Source of the DNA: Sphaerospermopsis sp. SIO1G1
GTDB lineage: Bacteria > Cyanobacteriota > Cyanobacteriia > Cyanobacteriales > Nostocaceae
Length of the DNA: 64,000 bases
Reading direction: 5' to 3'
NCBI GenBank assembly: GCA_010672785.1
Contig: JAAHFX010000009.1
Span: 570,448-634,447, forward strand
Below the pieces are notes generated by a model. The model was not told the origin of the DNA, did no database searches, and saw only the letters and a list, made by a program, of their open reading frames with translations. Below are positions 25,193 to 32,609 of the stretch, in pieces. The position numbers were made by a program, and so were the translations under genes. How positions within the stretch are numbered: the first letter of the stretch is position 1; every line of letters starts with the position of its first letter.

Positions 25193-27355
25193 CTATTTAG
25201 AAATCACGGTATCTTCCCGAAACTCCAGATTTTGAATCCGCTCATCTGAAGATGGATCAGCGTCAGCTAGCTGAAAAGCCTTATCTACAGTAGGGAAAAC
25301 TTGATGGAAGTATTCTGCCAGTGAGTCTTGCTCAGTGCCGAAAGGAGCGAAATTGGCAAAGCCTTCAACAGGTTCTGTCATCGCCTCATCCCTCACGCCA
25401 TTTTGGTTGAGATCCTCTTCTGGTTCAAAATCTCCATCACTGTCGCTATCTGGCTCGCCTAAGAGATCAACACGATTAAACAAAACTGGATCGGCATTCA
25501 AAAAGCTAGGGTAAGGATAACTGTCACCACCATCAGCAAGATAGCTAACGGTAATTGCCCGGAATGTGCGACTAGGATCACCTACGAGTTCCCCATCTTG
25601 AGCAACTACATCAGATTCATCATCGCCTAGAACGACTAAAGAGAGTACGCGATCGCCAGCAGGACGTTCGGGATCGAAGCTAAACTTCAGGCCACCTACT
25701 TGGGGAAACTGACCAGGGGTTGCACCGGGAGCAGTCCCCGCAACTCCATGTTCGATTGTTTGTAAGAGTTGTTCTGCGGTTAGGGTAATCAGGGTGAGTC
25801 CGTTATTGAAGCGGAGAGAGTTGTTGATATCAAGTTCAGAAACCTCTCCTTCTGCTTTGCCCGCCTCTGGGTTTGCTTCGGGAGGCAAAAGTTCAAAATC
25901 ATTAGGATCAGTGCTGCCACTTGCAGCGTTAATAATACCGATATTGGAACGGATACTACCGCCATTTTTCAAAGCAATCTTGGTTGTGGGGTCTATAGTT
26001 TTGGCGTATGCTAGGTCAGCATCGGAGGTTAAATTGCCCAAATTAGTTTCTTCAGTGCGGACAAATGAGCGATCGCCCCGGAGGAAAACAGTAGTATTCC
26101 CAAAAACGTTCCCATCCTGACTGGAGATAACTTCATTTAGGGCATCGGTAATAGCAATAATTTCTGGATCTGGCGTACCACCAGTAGCGGCAACCCCTTC
26201 TTCATCAGTCGCGTATGCTCCACTAATGCTGGGTTCAATACTGTCAGGGAGGAGAATACCATCGTCATCGAAGTCTACTACCAGACGACCAACGTATGTA
26301 TAATTTGCTTTTGTGTTGACCACAGCAATGGGGTTGCCGTCTGCATCAGTTTTGAGGATAGGATAGATACCAGCACTAGTATCTCCAGCACGGAGGCGAT
26401 CTGTTTCATCGGAAAGCAGAGTATGAGAACCACCGGCAACAATGATATCCACATTTCGCAGACGAGGAGCAAGTTCGTCGCGCTCGATATTCAACTGTTG
26501 CATATGGGCTAAAAGAATGACTTTATTGATACCTGTTGCCGTTAGCTCATCTACAGCAACCTGAATATCAGCAGCCAGGGAATCGTAGTCTGTATCATTT
26601 TCCGGTAGTACAGTAACTTCGCCTGTGGAAGCGATCGCGGGTAATAACGGTGTGGTTGCACCAACAATACCGATCTTTTCATTACCAAGGGTAGCGATCG
26701 CTGTTCCAGCTAATTTTCCTGCTCCTAGGGTGCTAATGTCTTGTCCGTTTTCTGTCACCCGCCCTGCCAAATCGGGATCTGTATCGAAATCTAAATTCGC
26801 ACTGAGATAGGGAAACAACGCCCCACGGTATTCACCAGAAGGTTCAATGATGTTGCTCACTTCCTTACTACCTAAATCGAAATCATGGTTGCCAACAGTG
26901 GAAGCTTGAACACCTAGTTGGTTGTGGATTTCAATATTAGCGTGGCCGATACCCGCTTTGCCCACAGGGGTATTGCTCAGGCTGGGGTCGCCACTTGCAA
27001 ACAAGAACGGACTAGGGATGTAGTTATCCCCAGAGGACAGGAACAGGGTATTAGGGTAGTCGTCCTTGAGAGCATTCAGGACGGCTGAAAAGCGAGGTGC
27101 ATCCTCAATAGCTTCCAGTCCAGCTTCAAAGTCGGAAGCATGGAGCAGTTGTAGGCTGAAGGTTGTGGTATCTGAGTCGGTAGGAGTGCTGGTAGCAGCA
27201 GGTTCGGATTTGCTAAACCAGCCCAACTCTTTGAAGAAGTCTGATAAGCTCCATGCTGTGGCCGGGGGGACAGCAACATTCAAAAAGAAAGCAGTGGCGA
27301 TCGTCACAGCCACTACCCTCTTCCACAAATACTTCCAAATATGATTAAAAATCAT
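25193..27355 (-). CDS. Exported 5'-nucleotidase family metallophosphoesterase
   Basis: About 720 residues from ATG 27355, which has GGAGG nine bases upstream; a TTG 18 codons earlier is rejected. A signal-type helix (RVVAVTIATAFFLNVAV) precedes AWSLSDFF. The metallophosphatase domain has LLHASDFEAGLE (variant of the usual ND-x-H-G motif), SSGDNYIPSP, GNHDFDLG at about 156-161, LAHMQQ and GGSHTLL. The UshA-like C-terminal domain follows (ALKNGGSIRSN, LRFNNGLTLITLTAEQL). An acidic D/E/N-rich stretch (DSDSDGDFEPEEDLNQNG) near the end could bind calcium. Probable periplasmic or extracellular nucleotide or phosphoester hydrolase. First gene before the amylase. Confidence 0.92.
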   Translation of the reverse strand: MIFNHIWKYLWKRVVAVTIATAFFLNVAVPPATAWSLSDFFKELGWFSKSEPAATSTPTDSDTTTFSLQLLHASDFEAGLEAIEDAPRFSAVLNALKDDYPNTLFLSSGDNYIPSPFLFASGDPSLSNTPVGKAGIGHANIEIHNQLGVQASTVGNHDFDLGSKEVSNIIEPSGEYRGALFPYLSANLDFDTDPDLAGRVTENGQDISTLGAGKLAGTAIATLGNEKIGIVGATTPLLPAIASTGEVTVLPENDTDYDSLAADIQVAVDELTATGINKVILLAHMQQLNIERDELAPRLRNVDIIVAGGSHTLLSDETDRLRAGDTSAGIYPILKTDADGNPIAVVNTKANYTYVGRLVVDFDDDGILLPDSIEPSISGAYATDEEGVAATGGTPDPEIIAITDALNEVISSQDGNVFGNTTVFLRGDRSFVRTEETNLGNLTSDADLAYAKTIDPTTKIALKNGGSIRSNIGIINAASGSTDPNDFELLPPEANPEAGKAEGEVSELDINNSLRFNNGLTLITLTAEQLLQTIEHGVAGTAPGATPGQFPQVGGLKFSFDPERPAGDRVLSLVVLGDDESDVVAQDGELVGDPSRTFRAITVSYLADGGDSYPYPSFLNADPVLFNRVDLLGEPDSDSDGDFEPEEDLNQNGVRDEAMTEPVEGFANFAPFGTEQDSLAEYFHQVFPTVDKAFQLADADPSSDERIQNLEFREDTVISK

Positions 27356-27413
27356 CGAGAAAAACCTCCAAATTACAACTAAATATGCAAAGATATCAAC
27401 TTGTTCCAAAGTC

Positions 27414-27504
27414 AGGACTTACGCAAAACCTCTTCCAAATACTGTCATTGCGACGTAAGGAAGCAATCTCAAACCCCAACATTTCGTTAAAATGCGTAAG
27501 TCTT
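27414..27504 (-). mobile_element. Family B small element between promoter block and gene
   Basis: Ends AGGACTTACGCAAAAC and ATGCGTAAGTCTT. The core is in reverse orientation relative to 14391-14480: TGTCATTGCGACG, then AAGGAAGCAATCTCAAACCCC. 91 bp. Confidence 0.85.
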
Positions 27505-27537
27505 ACAAAGTAAATGCTTTAGAACTATACTCAGTAC

Positions 27538-27635
27538 AGGAGTATCGCACCTTTCGCAGATATGACACAGTTATAGAAATATTACTTAACTTGTACAAAA
27601 TAATAAAAAACAAAAGTCTGTGATTATACAGGTAT
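27538..27635 (-). promoter_or_regulatory. Duplicated 98-bp upstream block, copy 1 (5'-nucleotidase gene)
   Basis: By eye about 85 of 98 bases match 30715-30812 without gaps. A 29-bp core is identical, including the palindrome TTGTACAA (27591-27598). On the minus strand the gene-distal end offers TGTATAAT, an extended -10. It lies 180 bp upstream of the start codon. Likely a shared promoter or operator; the regulator is unknown. Confidence 0.65.
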
Positions 27636-28176
27636 AAGAAAGAAAAGTAGCATTGCTGCTAACAGGGTATGATTTTGGATATTACAGCAGATTTCGTGGC
27701 TATGAGGTACAAATTATAATTATGAAACTCTTGTGGGGTGGGCATCTTGAGTGGGGTGGGCATATAATCTACCTCATGACACCAGAAAGCCCTGTAGATT
27801 CAGGACTTATATCGTTTCCGGGTGCATCGGTATTATTCCTTGAATATCCCCTTGTTTAATATCAATATCTGTGGGGAATATACATCATTGCTGGGGCAAC
27901 CACGGGGGGTTTGCCCCTACGTGAGGAAAATATATCATTCCGATATAACCGGATTTGATATTACGCACAAATTACGAAAAAACGAACCATGAAGGACACA
28001 AAGAAAACGAAGGAATCAGAGTTTAAGAGTATTACAACTTCTATTTTCCTCCTCTGCGATCTCTGCGCCTCTGCGGTTAATTCCCTGATCAATTTGGCGC
28101 ATCTTTACACAAAATTGGTATTAATCTGAACTGTTACCTGAATCTCATCCCCTAATTCAGCAACGCCAATCCCAAT

Positions 28177-28788
28177 TTATCCCAGGACTCGATTGACAAT
28201 TGCATCGAAATACGCATCTATATCTGCGGCTGATCGCGCAGTTACTAAGTCATCATCAACTACAACATGACTGGGATCTGGAACATAAACTGCACCTGCA
28301 TTGTGAATATCGGCTAGCACCACAGTATGACAAATGACTCGTCGTCCTTGCAAAATTTCCGGACAAGGAGTTAATATCCATAATCCATGACACAAAGCTC
28401 CCTTAACAATTTGTGGATTTAACATTGCTGCTTTGAAAAACTGGACGGCGGGAGGAGTTTGCAGTTCTTCAATGCTACCTAGAGAACCCATTGGAGGAAT
28501 CTCGCGCAGTCTAACGCTACAATAATTAGCTGACATCAAGACAATATCATAGTCATTAGGATTGTAGTCTTTGGGATCTTTATCCACTTCCATAGAATAG
28601 ACTTGCTTTCCAGGAGCATCTACATCACTAACAATAGTGCGGGATGCTTCTCCCCACAAGTTAGTCATAAAGTCTACAGTTGCACCGAGGACAGAAAAAC
28701 CAATGCTGTAATAGTCAAGTTCGTGGGGAATATACTCTGTTTCAGTTAGTATGGCGACTTTTTTGCCTTGTAGTGCTTTAAAAGACAT
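28177..28788 (-). CDS. DJ-1/PfpI superfamily protein
   Basis: 203 residues of the class I glutamine-amidotransferase-like fold. It opens GKKVAILTETEYIPHELDYY and has the nucleophile elbow GALCHGLWILTPCPEIL with the reactive Cys-His pair at about residues 134-135. A C-terminal HVVVDDDLVTARSAADIDAY is the conserved PfpI/YhbO ending. Activities in this family include deglycation, glyoxalase III and chaperone roles. No signal peptide. Strong ribosome-binding site AAGGAGAAAAG before ATG 28788. It sits in a spacer-separated group with exported enzymes, the only cytoplasmic member. Confidence 0.9.
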   Translation of the reverse strand: MSFKALQGKKVAILTETEYIPHELDYYSIGFSVLGATVDFMTNLWGEASRTIVSDVDAPGKQVYSMEVDKDPKDYNPNDYDIVLMSANYCSVRLREIPPMGSLGSIEELQTPPAVQFFKAAMLNPQIVKGALCHGLWILTPCPEILQGRRVICHTVVLADIHNAGAVYVPDPSHVVVDDDLVTARSAADIDAYFDAIVNRVLG

Positions 28789-28882
28789 GACTTTTCTCCT
28801 TTTAAGACTTGATCAATAAAGTTGAGACAAAAATAAAAAAGATATAGTTGTCAATTAGCAACTATACCTTTAAGTTCAATAT

Positions 28883-30475
28883 TTACCGAACGTCAACTAA
28901 TGTGACTATTTGTTTAGTTGAACCCATAACCGGGTGAATTTTTCTCCCATTGCGCTTCAGAGGTTCGATCATGGATTGAACTTTAGCAGCAAACAGGTAG
29001 GGACGAATTTGAGTGTGATCAGGAATTTCCTCGAAAGCAAAATACAAAGTGACAGGTAGGTTGTGAATTGCTTGACCAGTAATATAACCAACCAGATCAT
29101 GCTCAAAACTGTGGAAAGCATTTTTCCAGGAGTGTTGCTTTGGCATACTCAAGTCGGGAAGATTATCCTTAGCATTTACCCAGTGCCAAGTACCACCATG
29201 TTCGTGGTCTATCATATACTTAAACCAATAAGCATAGGTTGTGGGCAAGTATTTAGCGTAAGAAGGATCGCGCAAACTGAAGGTAGCGGCTGTTTGATCC
29301 AACTCAGCTAAAATCCACCATTCTTTATCGGTTTCTAATTGACCATATTGATTGATGCGACGACCCCAAGTTCCATCTTCTAGGAAAGCTTCTTCTAGAA
29401 TTAAAGGTGCTTTTTCTTGAGCAAAAGCAGTGAGTTCGTAATGTCCAGTTAATTTACCGATTTCATAGATCAACCATAAGGTTTTAATGGAGTGACCAAA
29501 ATCTGTATGATCTGTTCCTAACTTTTGTTTGCTGGGATCGGTAATTGCTCCAAAGAAAATATTTTTCTCTGGTGTATAAAACTGCTCGCTCATAATTGTC
29601 GCTAGATGCACTAAGTCATCTTTCCATTGGGAGCGGAGGGGTTCGCCATTAAACGTTTCAGGCAATGTGGGAGTGAGCAACAACATATAACCATAAACTT
29701 GGTCAAGTTGAGATACTAATTCCCGTTGATCCTTACTAACTTTTTCTTCCTTACCATTTTCGTCAACGTAATCTACATAATCCTCATGGGCCCACGCCAG
29801 TAAATTCCATTCTGCATCGTAATAGGTCTCAAAGATATAGTCTTTGAGGGCAACGATATCTGTTAATACATCGGGGTCACGGGTAAGATAGTAGTAAAAT
29901 CCTAGACCAGCAACAGCATAAGCCATATCTTGACTGATCCGGCGAGCTTCACTTGGTAGTCCAACTCCATTTTCAAAGTAAGTGTAAGCACCACCTTCTG
30001 GAGCTAAACCATATTCGCGTAAATAATCTACTCCATCTTTAGCCCATTGCAGGTATTCGCTCTTTCCGGTTAGATGGTAAGCAACACCATAGGCAAAGAT
30101 TTGTCTTGATTTTGCCCTGATGTACTCTCGATCAAGCTTGACGATGCTAGAATCAGCATTTTCCAGTTCTGGGCAGGGATTTACCAAACTATACAAAGAA
30201 CCGTCATTGCATCTATAAGTTGGATAGTTGCCAACAGGATCGCCCAATGCTTCGTCCATTTCCCAAAATGGGAGTAAGTCTTCTTCTAAATGTTGCAGCC
30301 AACGTTCCCCTGTGGGAACATCAGCAATAATTGCATCAATATTATTAACAGGATATTGAGCCGTTGATGACACTAATGCCAAGGCTGGTTGAACACTTGA
30401 TATAAACAGGAGTGTAAAACTCAGGAATACACTGGTTACCATCTTCAAGAGACGATGGCGAATTAGGTTGAACAT
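28883..30475 (-). CDS. Exported N-acylglucosamine 2-epimerase (AGE)-like barrel protein
   Basis: 530 residues. A signal peptide runs over MVTSVFLSFTLLFISSVQPALALV, with cleavage near residue 34. The remainder is a predicted (alpha/alpha)6 barrel. AGE-type blocks include REYIRAKSRQIFAYGVAYHLTG, SRRISQDMAYAV-like LPSEARRISQDMAYAVAG, TDHTDFGHSIKTLWLIYEIGKLTG (the conserved H-x-x-x-x-x-W-L region), and TWHWVN...HSWKNAFHSFEHDLVGYI with candidate catalytic His residues. AGE relatives act on sugars such as mannose, cellobiose or N-acetylhexosamines. An exported member is unusual. It shares the 98-bp upstream block with the 5'-nucleotidase gene. Confidence 0.82.
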   Translation of the reverse strand: MFNLIRHRLLKMVTSVFLSFTLLFISSVQPALALVSSTAQYPVNNIDAIIADVPTGERWLQHLEEDLLPFWEMDEALGDPVGNYPTYRCNDGSLYSLVNPCPELENADSSIVKLDREYIRAKSRQIFAYGVAYHLTGKSEYLQWAKDGVDYLREYGLAPEGGAYTYFENGVGLPSEARRISQDMAYAVAGLGFYYYLTRDPDVLTDIVALKDYIFETYYDAEWNLLAWAHEDYVDYVDENGKEEKVSKDQRELVSQLDQVYGYMLLLTPTLPETFNGEPLRSQWKDDLVHLATIMSEQFYTPEKNIFFGAITDPSKQKLGTDHTDFGHSIKTLWLIYEIGKLTGHYELTAFAQEKAPLILEEAFLEDGTWGRRINQYGQLETDKEWWILAELDQTAATFSLRDPSYAKYLPTTYAYWFKYMIDHEHGGTWHWVNAKDNLPDLSMPKQHSWKNAFHSFEHDLVGYITGQAIHNLPVTLYFAFEEIPDHTQIRPYLFAAKVQSMIEPLKRNGRKIHPVMGSTKQIVTLVDVR

Positions 30476-30505
30476 AAAAACTTTTGTTGACTTTGATAGT
30501 GAATT

Positions 30506-30631
30506 AGAACTTACACAAAAGTAACGTCACTGCGTCATTACGAGCGACAGCGACGTAATCGCAAAAATCCTGGGATTGCTTCCCTACACTGCGTTTCAGT
30601 CGCAATGACAAATCTTCGTTGCGTAAGTCCT
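30506..30631 (-). mobile_element. Family B small element, enlarged copy
   Basis: Ends AGAACTTACACAAAAG and GTTGCGTAAGTCCT. 126 bp instead of 90; the extra sequence is a GC-richer palindromic insert around TGCGTCATTACGAGCGACAG. The core GGGATTGCTTCCCTACACTG and GTCGCAATGACAAATC identifies family B. It lies between the gene start (30475) and regulatory block copy 2. Confidence 0.75.
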
Positions 30632-30714
30632 GGTGAATAATGAAACTTATTTGAAAGCTGTAGCAATCAAATAATACTAATTGGTTGCTTACAAGTAGGA
30701 ATATACTTTGTTAT

Positions 30715-30812
30715 AGGAGTATCGCATCTTTCACTGATATGGCACAGATATAGAAATATTACTTAACTTGTACAAAAAAATAAAAAACAGACATTCGTGA
30801 TTACACAGATAT
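30715..30812 (-). promoter_or_regulatory. Duplicated 98-bp upstream block, copy 2 (AGE-like gene)
   Basis: Ungapped match to 27538-27635, with TTGTACAA at 30768-30775. The gene-distal -10-like word is TGTGTAAT on the minus strand, weaker than in copy 1. 240 bp upstream of the start codon, with element B4 in between. Confidence 0.65.
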
Positions 30813-30827
30813 GAGGACTATAAGTAC

Positions 30828-30920
30828 AGGACTTACACACAAGTTATGGAATAATCGAACCACTCCAGGCACAGAGAACACAGAGGAATGAGGGTTTGAG
30901 AGATACTTTGCGTAAGTCCT
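30828..30920 (-). mobile_element. Family A small element, inverted
   Basis: Ends AGGACTTACACACAAG and TTTGCGTAAGTCCT. The core is reversed: TTATGGAATAATCGAACC, then CACAGAGAACACAGAGGAA. 93 bp, well preserved. Confidence 0.85.
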
Positions 30921-30933
30921 GTTCAGCTTAAGT

Positions 30934-30965
30934 GCAAGGTTTTCACACACCCTATAAAACCTTGC
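30934..30965 (-). terminator. Perfect 10-bp hairpin downstream of the lipase gene
   Basis: GCAAGGTTTT (30934-30943) pairs with AAAACCTTGC (30956-30965), 12-nt loop. It is 110 nt past the lipase stop on the minus strand. The T-run (AATTTTTC) lies on the plus-strand side only, so as a minus-strand terminator it is imperfect. A 90-residue frame across this region has no recognisable content. Confidence 0.4.
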
Positions 30966-31074
30966 AATTTTTCGACTTCGAGAGATTGAAAAGCAGTTTT
31001 TTAATTCTCTCCCTGCTCCCCTCACCCTGCTCCCTGCCTCTGAGTCTCCATGACAATACTTTTTGCTACACACC

Positions 31075-32430
31075 CTATGTAAATGTGCTATTTGGAAGCG
31101 CTCCGCAATAACTAGCAGTCATATTATGATTGTCTCCGAGAGTAGCTGTATCTTCCATGACAGGTTTTCCACCTTGATCCTGAACTGGTTCACCTTCTTC
31201 ATTCAGCTTCTTATATCTGCGAGCCTGATGAGTAAAGTATATTGGTATCCCTACGTGCTGATAATCTGTCTCAAAAACTCCACCTGTGACGGCATTAAAA
31301 GTTGATCTAGCACCATCTAAAATATCCCAACTCTCTTCATCTATATCAATACCTGTTCTGAACCATACAGATAATGGAACTTTAGTAACTAAGTCCTCAC
31401 TATTAGCCAAGCGAAAAGCTCTAATGTAATTATTTGATGTTAGTTCATTAAACTTATCAGCAAATACGTTATCCCCAAGTCTGGGAGAAGCAAATGTATA
31501 CAAGGTGACTGGATTTTTGAGCTTAGGCTTGATGTTGTCACCTTTAAGATTACGATCAGTGGCCACAATATCCATAGTTGCAATGGTGGCTAATGCTCCT
31601 CCTAGGCTATGGCCAGTAATATAAATATTTGTATTGTCTAAAGGCTCTGTCAATTCATCAAAATAAAATTCATTGATGGCTTGATAAATGCTTTTCTCTT
31701 CTATATCAAACCCCCTTGATTTTTCAATTAATTCTATGACTTTTTCATTAACAGTTTGCTCTAAATTGTTGATAAATTTATTTCTAAGCAAGATTCCTGG
31801 TCTAAATGTAGTGTACATTTTATTAAATCCCAAGCTAATTTGACCACAATTTGGAAAACCTTGATTTTTTTCTTCTGTACTCAAAAATCCTACTTGCTTG
31901 AATTGGACATTATTCAACCACTCTGCTAGTTCTCTAGTACCTCTAAAAACAATAAAAATATTCCTGTTGTTATTTTCATCTATTCGCTCTGCAATAAAAC
32001 CAAATCTATCAATATCTACTGCCCATTTTAGCCGATAGTAAGCTACAAATTCGTAGGTTTTCAGAATTTTATATCTATAAAATTTAGCAAGCTCATCAGA
32101 TTTTTTTGCTTGCATCTCTTCATCACTGAGAATGAAATATTCTCCTATCACCTTTTTAGTAATCTCTTTGCTCGTACAAATCCAATTTTTATTAGAATCT
32201 ATTCTTTTCAGTTGTCTTTTGTTCTCAAGTACGAATTTCTCAAATTCATCTTCTTGTTTGTTAGTAAACCAATCATTAAACCACTTATAATCTGTTGCTG
32301 CAATGCGAATTAGGTTTCCTAGTTCCCATGCTATTTGTGAATCAGCTTGAGGATATTGATCCAATGCCAGCTTTTTAACAGGTCTAGAAATACTTTCTTC
32401 GTTTTCAGCTAAAATGTCAATTCTAATCAT
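31075..32430 (-). CDS. Class 3 lipase (alpha/beta hydrolase)
   Basis: 451 residues of the fungal-lipase-like (PF01764) family. Nucleophile elbow TGHSLGGALAT with Ser275. The strand-loop FIVFRGTRELAEWLNN gives the oxyanion region. Asp is probably in NSEDLVTKVP and His in DNHNMTASY near the C-terminus. The first 120 residues are a helical N-terminal region of unknown role. No signal peptide. Its target lipid is unknown; cyanobacterial members have been linked to galactolipid breakdown. Start ATG 32430 with AAAGGATG just upstream. Monocistronic. Confidence 0.9.
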   Translation of the reverse strand: MIRIDILAENEESISRPVKKLALDQYPQADSQIAWELGNLIRIAATDYKWFNDWFTNKQEDEFEKFVLENKRQLKRIDSNKNWICTSKEITKKVIGEYFILSDEEMQAKKSDELAKFYRYKILKTYEFVAYYRLKWAVDIDRFGFIAERIDENNNRNIFIVFRGTRELAEWLNNVQFKQVGFLSTEEKNQGFPNCGQISLGFNKMYTTFRPGILLRNKFINNLEQTVNEKVIELIEKSRGFDIEEKSIYQAINEFYFDELTEPLDNTNIYITGHSLGGALATIATMDIVATDRNLKGDNIKPKLKNPVTLYTFASPRLGDNVFADKFNELTSNNYIRAFRLANSEDLVTKVPLSVWFRTGIDIDEESWDILDGARSTFNAVTGGVFETDYQHVGIPIYFTHQARRYKKLNEEGEPVQDQGGKPVMEDTATLGDNHNMTASYCGALPNSTFT

Positions 32431-32609
32431 TTGAGCATCCTTTCTATTACGTTTGTGGGAAAATTTATGCTGTTTTCAATTTAATAAACTTCATCATTGA
32501 ATACAACACTACTTTACAAATATCCAGTTAATGCCCAGGAAACTTTACACTTCTTAACTTTTAACTGGGAACATTTTTTCTGCATACTACCCACTTATTA
32601 TTTATTTAC

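Larger units (their letters stand above)
27356..28176. other. 821-bp gene-free spacer upstream of the 5'-nucleotidase gene
   Basis: Contains element B3 (27414-27504), the duplicated regulatory block (27538-27635), two direct copies of GGGGTGGGCAT (27734-27768), a 7-bp GGGGCAA/TTGCCCC hairpin (27893-27917) and a decayed family A fragment (about 27957-28036, with ACGCACAAATTACG and AACGAACC words). A 68-residue frame at 27653-27859 crosses the direct repeats and has no recognisable content. Confidence 0.6.

Noticed and set aside
27538..27635. Pho box in front of the 5'-nucleotidase gene
   Set aside because: CTTAACTT occurs once but the 11-bp-spaced direct repeats of a Pho box are missing.
30801..31073. 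90-residue minus-strand frame
   Set aside because: Runs through a family A element and a hairpin; no homology pattern.
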